Shown: piece after piece, positions 1 to 6,247 of the stretch
Layout: the number at the start of each line of letters is the position of its first letter
How positions within the stretch are numbered: position 1 is the first letter of the stretch
NCBI GenBank assembly: GCA_946887105.1
Contig: CAMPKJ010000221.1
Span: forward strand, 1-8,240
Source: an uncultured Acidobacteriota bacterium
Lineage (GTDB): Bacteria; Acidobacteriota; Thermoanaerobaculia; Gp7-AA8
Direction of reading: 5' to 3'
Length of the DNA: 8,240 nt
Notes under the pieces: model-generated
The model's database searches: none
What the model was told of the DNA's origin: nothing
Seen by the model: the letters and a program-made list of their open reading frames with translations, nothing else
Program-made: the position numbers and the translations under genes

Positions 1-910
1 GTTCCGGTGCCGGCGGAGGAGGGGGCGTGGCGGCGGGCTGGTCGACGGAGATCCCGCCGGAGGTCATCTGCTGCATTTCCTCGAGACTCATGCGCGGGAA
101 GGCGCGCGTCTCGCTGCTGAACTCTTCGACGGGAGGTGGCGCGCCGAACGGCGAATCCGTATCCGCTTCCGGCGCGGGTGCAGGCTCATCCCACGGCGAC
201 GTTTCCGGCGCAGGAGGCGGCGGTGGCGCGGCCATCTGCTGCATCTCTTCGAACGACATGCGCGGGAACGCACGCGTCTCGCCCGCGAACTCTTCGCCGG
301 CCGGCTCGCCGAACGGCGTGTCCGCGGGTGACGTGAACGAAGGCGTCGGCGGAATCTCGAACGGCATCTCGGTCGTGGCCTGGATCGGCGGCGGCGCCGC
401 GAAGATGTCGGCGTCGTGCGTGAACGCTTCCGGCGCGGCGGCGGGCGGCTCTTCCATCCACGGCGAGACAGCCTCGACCGTCGGCACTGCCTGGGTGGTG
501 GCGGGCTCGGGCGCGGCGGACGCGGCGGCGGCGTTCGCGTGCGACTGCGTGATCAGCTCTTCCACTTTATGGATGAGGCTCTGCGACTCGAACGGCTTGG
601 TGACCACGGCGTCGCAGCCCGCTTTCTCGGCGCGATCGGGATCGAACGGCTCGAACGTGCCGGTCAGCAGCACCACCGGGATATTGCGGAACTCAGGATG
701 CGACTTCACGTACTCGCAGACTTCGTATCCGTTCTTCTCGGGCATGATGATGTCGGACAGGATGATGTCCGGCCGCATCTCGGCGAGTTTCTGGATGGCT
801 TTGGCGCCGTTGTTGACCGCCGTCACCTCATAATCGCCATCGGAAAAGGTCAGTTCGACGACCTTCTGAATGGTGATGCTGTCATCCGCAAGAAGGATCT
901 TTTTCGGCAT
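1..910 (-). CDS. Response regulator: receiver domain plus Pro/Ala/Glu-rich tail (partial, C-terminus outside window)
   Basis: The frame read from the ATG at 910 stays open to the left edge (303 codons), so the C-terminus is missing. Residues 1-120 are a CheY-like receiver: acidic pair D9/D10 in LLADDS, phosphoacceptor D53 in LSDIIMPEKNGYEV, T83 in LLTGT and K105 in VTKPF. Phosphorylation by a partner histidine kinase is therefore expected, but no kinase is in the window. From about residue 123 the protein is low-complexity Pro/Ala/Glu/Thr with no recognisable DNA-binding or enzymatic domain, and it carries a duplicated FPRMSxEEMQQM motif. Receivers with long disordered tails occur in polarity and motility regulators of deltaproteobacteria (FrzS/AglZ style), but nothing here proves that role. 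GGAG lies about 10 bases before the ATG. Receiver identity is certain; output function is unknown. Confidence 0.92.
   Translation of the reverse strand, partial: MPKKILLADDSITIQKVVELTFSDGDYEVTAVNNGAKAIQKLAEMRPDIILSDIIMPEKNGYEVCEYVKSHPEFRNIPVVLLTGTFEPFDPDRAEKAGCDAVVTKPFESQSLIHKVEELITQSHANAAAASAAPEPATTQAVPTVEAVSPWMEEPPAAAPEAFTHDADIFAAPPPIQATTEMPFEIPPTPSFTSPADTPFGEPAGEEFAGETRAFPRMSFEEMQQMAAPPPPPAPETSPWDEPAPAPEADTDSPFGAPPPVEEFSSETRAFPRMSLEEMQQMTSGGISVDQPAATPPPPPAPE
65..295 (-). repeat. Duplicated 21-residue motif in the response-regulator tail
   Basis: Two in-frame copies lie at 233-295 (residues 206-226) and 65-127 (residues 262-282), exactly 168 bp or 56 residues apart. Both read EEF-x2-ETRAFPRMS-(F/L)-EEMQQM and differ at three residues. 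Each is preceded by D(T/S)PFG and followed within about 15 residues by PPPPAPE, so the repeat unit is probably the whole 56 residues. A conserved amphipathic stretch inside disordered sequence suggests a protein-binding short motif (inference). More copies may lie beyond the window edge. Confidence 0.85.
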
Positions 911-935
911 TGATCTGGCTCCGCTGAATGGAAGC

Positions 936-964
936 AAGCTACCACGGGGTTGGAGAGGGGACAA
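936..964 (-). promoter_or_regulatory. Candidate promoter of the response-regulator gene
   Basis: On the minus strand TTGTCC (959-964) is followed after exactly 17 bases by TAGCTT (936-941), and the bases TGG just before it give an extended -10. The match to the sigma70 consensus is partial (4/6 and 3/6). It would give a leader of about 20 bases containing the GGAG ribosome site. It overlaps the ribosome-binding region of the divergent gene that starts at 974. No experimental support. Confidence 0.4.
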
Positions 965-973
965 GATACCGCC

Positions 974-1645
974 ATGCCGAATCGCTTCCTGATCCTCGGA
1001 CATCGCGGCAGTCCGAAACGCTTTCCTGAGAACACTCTGGCGTCGTTCGAGGAAACGCTGCGCGCGGGCGCGGATGGCTTCGAGACCGACCTGCGGCTGC
1101 TCTTCGATCACACCGCCGTGCTCTTCCACGACGACGAGTTGCGCGAGGACGAGGTCGAGTCGCTGACGTTCACGCAATGCGCGGAACGCGGCGCGGTGAT
1201 CGAGCGCCTGTCGGATCTCGCACCGTTCGGCGGCCGCGCGATGATGGTGCTCGAGGTGAAGCGGCGCCGCTGGGAGCAGACCATCCTCGATCAGGTCAGC
1301 GACTGGCCCGGCATCGTGATCGCGTCGTTCGACCACTCGGTGATCGTCGAGCTCCACCGCCGCGAACCCACCATCCCTCTCGGCATCACGTTTTACGGCT
1401 ATCTCATCGACGTCGCCGGATACGCGCAGCGCCTCGGCGCAACGTGGTGCTTTCCGCAGTTCCGCTTTGTCGATCGCGCAATGGTGGAGTCGTGTCACGC
1501 CCGCGGCATTCGCGTCATGCCATGGACCGCGAACCGGAAACACGATTGGGAAAGGTTGCGGGCGCTGGGATGCGATGGGGTGATCACGGATTTTCCGGCG
1601 GAGGCGGTGGAGTGGAGAAACGGGGGGAATCGAATTGAGAATTGA
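974..1645 (+). CDS. Glycerophosphodiester phosphodiesterase (GDPD/UgpQ family)
   Basis: A 223-residue protein predicted to hydrolyse glycerophosphodiesters to sn-glycerol 3-phosphate plus an alcohol. The family signature is in order: GHRG (H10), PENT (18-21), GADGFETDL with E37 and D39, FHDD with second catalytic His H52, LEVK with E94 and K96, and a C-terminal MPWTAN resembling the family's WTxN. No signal peptide is visible, so it is probably cytoplasmic. ATG 974 is preferred over the in-frame TTG at 950 because the domain begins at residue 5 and GGAGAGGGG (952-960) precedes it, though 13 bases away, which is long. It is slightly short for the family (usually about 240-260). The last codons and TGA lie inside the inverted repeat at 1632-1715, so the native C-terminus may have been changed by that insertion. 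Confidence 0.9.
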   Translation: MPNRFLILGHRGSPKRFPENTLASFEETLRAGADGFETDLRLLFDHTAVLFHDDELREDEVESLTFTQCAERGAVIERLSDLAPFGGRAMMVLEVKRRRWEQTILDQVSDWPGIVIASFDHSVIVELHRREPTIPLGITFYGYLIDVAGYAQRLGATWCFPQFRFVDRAMVESCHARGIRVMPWTANRKHDWERLRALGCDGVITDFPAEAVEWRNGGNRIEN

Positions 1646-1715
1646 GAATTGGGAATGGAGAATGGCCGGGGACGCGGAGCGTCATTCTCCATTCCCAATT
1701 CTCAATTCTCAATTC
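1632..1715. repeat. Perfect 33-bp inverted repeat with heptamer periodicity
   Basis: The left arm 1632-1664 and right arm 1683-1715 are exact reverse complements over 33 bp around an 18-base spacer. The spacer itself contains ACGC-GGA-GCGT (1672-1682), so the foldback can extend. Each arm is a degenerate 7-bp tandem repeat (GAATTGA twice, then GAATTGG, GAATGGA, GAATG). The arms are AT-richer than the surroundings. The left arm gives the GDPD stop codon and the right arm ends 13 bases before the next promoter's TTTGC. A REP/MITE-like dispersed element is likely; a role as a transcription barrier is possible, but no T-tract follows. Confidence 0.9.
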
Positions 1716-1727
1716 CGTTCTCTCCAG

Positions 1728-1738
1728 TTTGCTACACT
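1728..1738 (+). promoter_or_regulatory. Extended -10 promoter candidate for the DUF4177-gpmI-phosphatase-argS operon
   Basis: TTTGCTACACT contains TG-C-TACACT, an extended -10 element (TACACT at 1733-1738) ending 44 bases before the ATG at 1783. No good -35 hexamer is visible; that region falls at the edge of the inverted-repeat arm. The same string TTTGCTACA recurs at 6200-6208 upstream of another gene, which strengthens the call. Confidence 0.5.
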
Positions 1739-1782
1739 TCGCGAAATCAGCCACCAGCACCGGGAGGGGGGAGCCACGGACC

Positions 1783-1977
1783 ATGAAGACCTGGGAATAC
1801 AAGATCATCAATGTCCGGTCGGAGAATTACTCGATGGATCCGCGTCGCGCCGAGGAGTTGAACCGGCTCGGCGATGATGGCTGGGAGCTGGTCAGCATCA
1901 CCTCGATCAACTTCAAGACCGGCGCGACCGATCACATCGGAATGGTGTTCAAGCGCGAGAAACACGCTCCGGCCTAG
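1783..1977 (+). CDS. DUF4177 family small protein
   Basis: A 64-residue protein with the DUF4177 pattern: MKTWEYKII at the N-terminus, LNRLGDDGWELVSI at residues 26-39, and a basic C-terminal MVFKREK strand. The family forms small alpha/beta proteins of unknown biochemical function. No signal peptide or membrane segment is present. The ATG follows a very strong purine tract, GGGAGGGGGGAG (1762-1773), 9 bases upstream. It ends 20 bases before gpmI on the same strand and is probably first in that operon. Linkage to gpmI may be translational coupling and does not show a glycolytic role. Confidence 0.82.
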   Translation: MKTWEYKIINVRSENYSMDPRRAEELNRLGDDGWELVSITSINFKTGATDHIGMVFKREKHAPA

Positions 1978-1990
1978 TCTGATATCTTCG

Positions 1991-2004
1991 CCGGCCCATG
2001 CCGG
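1991..2004 (+). promoter_or_regulatory. Small hairpin enclosing the gpmI start codon
   Basis: CCGGC (1991-1995) can pair with GCCGG (2000-2004) around the loop CCAT, so A and T of the initiation codon at 1998 lie in the loop and its G in the stem. No Shine-Dalgarno sequence is visible between the previous stop (1977) and 1998. An in-frame TGA at 1980-1982 rules out a start further upstream. Translation may depend on ribosomes ending the DUF4177 gene 20 bases earlier (inference). Confidence 0.35.
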
Positions 2005-3542
2005 AGCAGCGGGCGCGTCCCTTCCTCATCCTGATCGTCCTCGACGGCTTCGGCTGCCGGACGGAAACGCAATACAACGCCATCGCCGCGGCGGAGACGC
2101 CGCGTTTCGCGAGTCTCTACCGCGACCATCCGTGGACCACGCTGGAAGCCTCGGGACTGGCGGTCGGTCTGCCGGAAGGGCAGATGGGGAACTCCGAGGT
2201 CGGGCACCTCAACATCGGAGCGGGACGGGTCGTCGATCAGGACATCGTGCGGCTCTCGAAATCGATCCAGGCCGGCGAGCTCCTGCACAATCCGACGTTT
2301 GTCGAGACCGTGAAGAACGCGCGCGCGGTGCACTTCACGGGCCTCCTCTCCGACGGCGGCGTGCACTCGCTGCAGGAGCATCTGCACGGGATGATCGACG
2401 CGGCGCTGGAGCTCGGCGCGCAGAACGTGTTCGTGCACGCCATCCTCGATGGCCGCGACACGCCGCCGAAATCGGCGGAGACCTATCTCGGGCGCCTGCT
2501 CGATCACATCCGCGACAAGCCGAACGCGCACCTGGCCACCATCGTCGGCCGCTACTTCATCATGGACCGCGACAAACGCTGGGAGCGCGTGCAGCGCGGC
2601 TATGACCTGCTCACGCTCGGCGTCGGCACGGAGACGAAGGAGCCGCTGGAGACGCTGCGGCGCTTTTACGAACAGGGTGTCACCGACGAGTTCATGGAGC
2701 CGGTCTCGGTAGTGACAGAGAACGGCGCGCACCTCGGCCGCATCGAGGACGGCGACGCGCTGTTCTTCTTCAACTTCCGCGCGGACCGCATGCGCCAGAT
2801 CGTCACCGCGTTCAAGGATGCCGGCTTCGAGGGCTTCACACGCGCCGTGCATCCGCGGGCGAAGCTCGTGACCATGAATCGCTATCACGAACAGTTCGGC
2901 CTGCCGGTGCTCTATCCGCCCGATCCGGTCCGCAACAACCTCGGCGAGGTCTTGTCGCGCGCCGGCCTCAAACAACTCCGCATCGCCGAGACCGAGAAAT
3001 ACGCGCACGTCACGTTCTTCTTCAACGGCGGCTCCGACACGCAATTCGCAGGGGAGAACCGCATCCTCGTGCCGTCGCCGAAAGTGGCGACGTACGACCT
3101 CAAACCGGAGATGTCGGTCTACGAGCTGGCCGGCAAGGTGGTCGAGGCGATCGAGTCGAAGCAGTACGACGTGATCATCATGAACATCGCCAATCCGGAC
3201 ATGGTCGGCCACACCGGCGTGATGGACGCGGCGGTGAAGGCGGTACACGATACGGATGTCGCGGTCGACCGCATTCTCGCGGCGACGGAGCGCGTCGATG
3301 GCGTGGCGCTGATCACCGCCGATCACGGCAACGCCGAGTTGATGTTCGACGAACGCACCGGCCAGCCGCACACCGCGCATACGACGTATCCCGTGCCGCT
3401 GATTCTGTTCGACACGCACAGCCGATTCGGCGTGTTGCGCGGCGGCGGCGTGCTCTCGAACGTCGCACCGACCATCCTGACCATCCTGGGTATCGAGAAA
3501 CCGGCGGAGATGACAGCCGAGTCGCTGCTGGTGACGACGTGA
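1998..3542 (+). CDS. gpmI: 2,3-bisphosphoglycerate-independent phosphoglycerate mutase
   Basis: A 514-residue, full-length, Mn-dependent cytoplasmic enzyme that interconverts 3- and 2-phosphoglycerate in glycolysis and gluconeogenesis. The alkaline-phosphatase-like metal core is visible: D16 in VLDGFG, catalytic Ser66 in MGNSEVGHLNIGAGR, D401 and H405 in PDMVGHTG, D442/H443 in ADHGN and H461 in HTAHTTYPVP. The inserted transferase domain has DGRDTPP (151-157), GRYFIMDRDKRWER (184-197) and FNFRADRMRQI (259-269). Every expected catalytic residue is present. The ATG is the only plausible start because of the upstream in-frame stop, although no ribosome-binding site is seen. It lies 20 bases after the DUF4177 gene and 76 bases before a histidine phosphatase on the same strand, suggesting one operon. 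Confidence 0.98.
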   Translation: MPEQRARPFLILIVLDGFGCRTETQYNAIAAAETPRFASLYRDHPWTTLEASGLAVGLPEGQMGNSEVGHLNIGAGRVVDQDIVRLSKSIQAGELLHNPTFVETVKNARAVHFTGLLSDGGVHSLQEHLHGMIDAALELGAQNVFVHAILDGRDTPPKSAETYLGRLLDHIRDKPNAHLATIVGRYFIMDRDKRWERVQRGYDLLTLGVGTETKEPLETLRRFYEQGVTDEFMEPVSVVTENGAHLGRIEDGDALFFFNFRADRMRQIVTAFKDAGFEGFTRAVHPRAKLVTMNRYHEQFGLPVLYPPDPVRNNLGEVLSRAGLKQLRIAETEKYAHVTFFFNGGSDTQFAGENRILVPSPKVATYDLKPEMSVYELAGKVVEAIESKQYDVIIMNIANPDMVGHTGVMDAAVKAVHDTDVAVDRILAATERVDGVALITADHGNAELMFDERTGQPHTAHTTYPVPLILFDTHSRFGVLRGGGVLSNVAPTILTILGIEKPAEMTAESLLVTT

Positions 3543-3566
3543 GGGCGGGCACACAGGCGGTTGTAG

Positions 3567-3612
3567 CCTTCTCCCCTCGTGAGGGGAGAAGGTGCCGCAG
3601 GCGGATGAGGGG
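3567..3612. repeat. Palindromic intergenic repeat ending in the next gene's ribosome-binding site
   Basis: CCTTCTCCCCTC (3567-3578) and GAGGGGAGAAGG (3581-3592) are perfect 12-bp arms around GT. A tail, TGCCGCAGGCGGATGAGGGG (3593-3612), follows. From memory, this arrangement (CCCTCATCCGCC, a short GC hairpin, then a CCTTCTCCCC palindrome) is a dispersed intergenic motif in many proteobacterial and other GC-rich genomes. Its final GAGGGG (3607-3612) is the Shine-Dalgarno of the gene starting at 3619. In mRNA the hairpin could pause transcription or protect an end (inference). Confidence 0.82.
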
Positions 3613-3618
3613 TTGTCC

Positions 3619-4200
3619 GTGAGCAAACAACTGATCCTCGTGCGTCACGGCCAGACCGTGGACAACGTCGCCGGCATCGCGCAGGGCTGGAACGACAGCG
3701 CGCTCTCGGACGCCGGTCAGGAGCAGGTCCGCCGTCTCGCGGAACGGGTCGCCGAGTTGCAGCCGACCGCGCTCTATTCGTCGCCGCTCGGCCGCGCGCT
3801 CGCGACCGCGGAGGCGATCTCGGCGAGAACGGGTCTGCCGATCACGCCGCTCGATGACCTGCGCGAGATGAGCTACGGCGGCTGGGAAGGGCGCTCGTTC
3901 CTCGACGTACGCCGCGAAGACGAGCAGATCTATCAACGCTGGATCAATGATGAAGAAGCAACCTGTCCGAACGGCGAATCGCACGCCGACGTGCGACGCC
4001 GGTTGGAGCGCGCCCTCGGACAGATCAACAGCGACCGTCCGGTCATCGTGACGCACGGCACCGCCATCCGCATCGCCGTGACCGCGCTCCTCGGCGTACC
4101 GGTGTTGACCGCGCGTCACTTCGCGCAGGACAACGCGGCCATGAACATCTTCGTGTGGCGCAATGACCACTGGGTCCTGAAGGTTTGGAATCAAACATGA
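3619..4200 (+). CDS. Histidine phosphatase superfamily protein (GpmB/PhoE/CobC-like)
   Basis: A 193-residue cytoplasmic phosphatase of the branch that works through a phospho-histidine. Visible residues: R9 and nucleophile H10 in LVRHGQT, R59 in SSPLGRALATAE, proton donor E83 in LREMSYGGWEGRS, PNGESHADVRRR (117-128) and second catalytic His H146 in VIVTHGTA. Such sequences are often annotated phosphoglycerate mutase, but most small members are broad-specificity phosphatases or alpha-ribazole phosphatases. With gpmI next door, a second mutase is not needed, so the substrate stays open. GTG 3619 is chosen because GAGGGG ends 6 bases upstream and LILVRHG falls at the expected distance; the frame is open to an earlier GTG at 3592, inside the repeat. 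Its TGA overlaps the argS ATG (ATGA). Confidence 0.92.
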   Translation: MSKQLILVRHGQTVDNVAGIAQGWNDSALSDAGQEQVRRLAERVAELQPTALYSSPLGRALATAEAISARTGLPITPLDDLREMSYGGWEGRSFLDVRREDEQIYQRWINDEEATCPNGESHADVRRRLERALGQINSDRPVIVTHGTAIRIAVTALLGVPVLTARHFAQDNAAMNIFVWRNDHWVLKVWNQT

Positions 4201-6146
4201 TTCTTGAAAACATCCTCGAGCAACTCACCGAAACCCTCAAATCGCGCACGCTCGCGCTGTTCGGCCATCCGGTCGAGCGCGTGGTGCTGCAGACGCCGCC
4301 GAAGCTGAACATGGGCGATCTGGCGACGCCGATCGCGCTGGAGCTCGCGAAAGTGCTCAAGCGCAAGCCGCGCGAGATCGCGGAACAACTGGCGAACGAG
4401 ATGCAGCTCCCGGCGCTGGTGGCGTCCGTTTCGGTCGAAGGCGCGGGGTACCTGAACTTCCGCTTCGATCGCGGCGCGTTCACGGCCGAGCACTTCCGCA
4501 ACGTCATGGCACCGCCCGTGCCGTCGCGCGAGCGCGTGATCGTGGAGCACACCAACATCAATCCGAACAAGGCCGCGCACATCGGCCACCTGCGCAACGC
4601 CGTCCTCGGCGATACCTACGTCCGCTGTTCCAAGTGGCTGGGCGATCGCGTGGAGACGCAGAACTACATCGATGACACGGGCGTGCAGGTCGCGGACGTG
4701 GTGATCGCGTTCCAGCGGCTCGAGAAGAAGACCGTCGCCGAGATCGAGCAGCTCATCGCGAACGACGACCGCTTCGACTACCTCTGCTGGGATGTCTATT
4801 CGAAGATGTCGCAGTACTACGCCGATCATCCGGAGGCGAAGGAGTGGCGGCGCGAGACGCTGCACGAGATCGAGCAGGAGGGGAGCGAGACCGCACAGCT
4901 GGCGGCGATCATCGCGCGCGCCATCGTGCGCCGGCATCTGGAGACCATGCTGCGGCTGGACATCCAGTACGACCTCCTGCCGAAAGAGAGCGACATCATC
5001 CACCTGCACTTCTGGGATCGCGCATTCGAGCGGCTCAAAGAGTCGGGCGCGGTGATCTACGAGACCGAAGGGAAACACGCACGCTGCTGGGTGATGAAGC
5101 TCGACGAGTCGGAGCAGTTCTCTGGCATGAACGAGCCGGACAAGATCCTCGTGCGCTCCAACGGCACCGTCACGTATACCGGCAAGGACATCGCCTATCA
5201 GCTGTGGAAGCTGGGACTGCTCGACCGCACGTTCGAGTACCGCAAGTTTCCGTTCGAGTATCCGCTGTGGGAGACCACGCACAGCGGCGATGGCGATCCC
5301 GCTGCCCCGAAATTCGGCGGCGCGTCGCGCGTGGTCAACGTGATCGACTCGCGGCAGGCCTATCTGCAGAAGGTGGTGAAGGAAGGTGTGCGCCAGGTCG
5401 CGGGCGCGAAGGCTGCCGACGCATCGATCCACTTCGCGTACGAGATGGTGGCGCTCACTCCGGCGACCGCAAAGGCGCTGGGGATGGAGATCTCGGACGA
5501 AGACGCGAAGCGCGCCTACGTCGAAATGTCGGGCCGCAAGGGCTTCGGCGTCAAAGCGGACGACATGCTCGACGAGCTGGAGCGGAAGGCGACCGAGGCA
5601 GTGCTCACCAATGCCGAAGAGCTCGATGAGACGGAGGCCGCGCTGATCGGCCGGCAGGTGTCCGTCGCGGCGCTGCGCTACTTCATGCTGCGCTTCGGCC
5701 GGAACAAAGTGATCGCGTTCGACATCGACGAGGCGTTGCGCTTCGAAGGCGATTCGGGACCGTACCTGCAGTATTCGACCGTCCGCGTGCAGAACATCTT
5801 CCGGAAGATGAAGGAGCGCGGCGTCGATCCACGCATCGAAGAGCGCGCCGTCGACGATCTCACGCTCAATCAAGGGCTGACGGACGAGATGTGGGAGCTG
5901 GTGAAGCTCAGCGCCGAGCTGCCGGGTGCGATTCGGCGTGCGGTCGACTCACTGGAGCTCTCGATCGTGACGCAGTACCTCTTGGAGATGGCGCAGAAGT
6001 TCAACAGCTTCTACCACAAGTATCCGATCATGAATGAGAAGGACCCGGCCGAGCGGCAGCGTCGCGCCGTGTGTGCCGAGGTCTTCCGTTTGACGATGGT
6101 GCGCGCGCTGGCGCTGCTGGGGATCCCGGTGCCGGACCGGATGTGA
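4197..6146 (+). CDS. argS: Arginyl-tRNA synthetase
   Basis: A 649-residue class I synthetase that charges tRNA-Arg with arginine using ATP. Residues 1-105 are the ArgRS N-terminal tRNA D-loop-binding domain (PPKLNMGDLATPIALELAK). The catalytic domain begins with EHTNINPNKAAHIGHLRN, with the HIGH motif at 128-131. The second ATP-binding loop is MSGRKG (444-449) in place of KMSKS, a variant normal in many ArgRS. GDSGPYLQYSTVRVQNIFRK (518-537) leads into the DALR anticodon-binding C-terminus. ATG 4197 is preferred to the in-frame TTG 4185 because it makes the 4-base ATGA overlap with the phosphatase stop, pointing to translational coupling; GGA lies 7 bases before it. The last four codons lie in the first copy of a 24-bp tandem duplication. 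Confidence 0.98.
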   Translation: MILENILEQLTETLKSRTLALFGHPVERVVLQTPPKLNMGDLATPIALELAKVLKRKPREIAEQLANEMQLPALVASVSVEGAGYLNFRFDRGAFTAEHFRNVMAPPVPSRERVIVEHTNINPNKAAHIGHLRNAVLGDTYVRCSKWLGDRVETQNYIDDTGVQVADVVIAFQRLEKKTVAEIEQLIANDDRFDYLCWDVYSKMSQYYADHPEAKEWRRETLHEIEQEGSETAQLAAIIARAIVRRHLETMLRLDIQYDLLPKESDIIHLHFWDRAFERLKESGAVIYETEGKHARCWVMKLDESEQFSGMNEPDKILVRSNGTVTYTGKDIAYQLWKLGLLDRTFEYRKFPFEYPLWETTHSGDGDPAAPKFGGASRVVNVIDSRQAYLQKVVKEGVRQVAGAKAADASIHFAYEMVALTPATAKALGMEISDEDAKRAYVEMSGRKGFGVKADDMLDELERKATEAVLTNAEELDETEAALIGRQVSVAALRYFMLRFGRNKVIAFDIDEALRFEGDSGPYLQYSTVRVQNIFRKMKERGVDPRIEERAVDDLTLNQGLTDEMWELVKLSAELPGAIRRAVDSLELSIVTQYLLEMAQKFNSFYHKYPIMNEKDPAERQRRAVCAEVFRLTMVRALALLGIPVPDRM

Positions 6147-6181
6147 CGCAAATCTCATGACCGGATGTGACGCAAATCTCA
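6135..6181. repeat. 24-bp tandem duplication at the argS 3' end
   Basis: The same 23 bases (GACCGGATGTGA followed by CGCAAATCTCA) occur at 6135-6157 and 6159-6181, separated by one T, so the period is 24. The first copy contains the argS stop codon (6144-6146). The second is noncoding and lies just upstream of a promoter. The copies are identical, so the duplication is recent or maintained. Confidence 0.9.
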
Positions 6182-6185
6182 CATC
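6164..6185. promoter_or_regulatory. CRP/FNR-like dyad, candidate operator
   Basis: GATGTGA (6164-6170) and TCACATC (6179-6185) are perfect 7-bp arms around 8 bases, centred about 31 bp before the middle of the -10 element at 6204-6209. The arms hold TGTGA/TCACA, the half-sites of CRP-family regulators, but the CRP spacer is 6 rather than 8. The dyad is complete only in the second copy of the tandem duplication. A regulator site is an inference; a simple mRNA hairpin is the alternative. Confidence 0.35.
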
Positions 6186-6199
6186 GCGGCAAATAACGT

Positions 6200-6209
6200 T
6201 TGCTACAAT
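6200..6209 (+). promoter_or_regulatory. Extended -10 promoter candidate for the small membrane protein
   Basis: TTTGCTACAAT at 6199-6209 holds TG-C-TACAAT, a strong extended -10 (TACAAT 6204-6209). The -35 region, 17 bases upstream, has no recognisable hexamer and falls just after the dyad at 6164-6185. The start codon at 6248 lies 38 bases downstream. Between them GGCAG and CTGCC (about 6220-6237) can form a small leader hairpin. Confidence 0.55.
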
Positions 6210-6247
6210 CGCCGCCCTCGGCAGCCGTCCAACTGCCGGTCCCAACC

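Noticed and set aside
27..833. Long plus-strand open frame across the response-regulator region (268 codons)
   Set aside because: It is antisense to the receiver gene, which has all catalytic residues in the minus frame. The translation is low-complexity Gly/Ser/Ala, caused by the GC-rich repeat coding on the other strand.
1632..1715. Intrinsic terminator for the GDPD gene
   Set aside because: The stem is far longer than usual and moderately AT-rich, the loop is large and no U-tract follows. It fits a dispersed foldback repeat better, though it may still hinder transcription.
1974..3626. 550-codon minus-strand frame opposite gpmI, and a 560-codon one opposite argS (4191-5873)
   Set aside because: Both are antisense shadows from strong GC third-position bias. 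They are rich in Arg/His/Asp/Val with no recognisable motif, while the plus-strand genes are unmistakable.
6164..6185. Calling the dyad a true CRP site
   Set aside because: The spacer is 8 bases rather than 6, and no CRP gene or second site is in view. It is kept only as a candidate operator.
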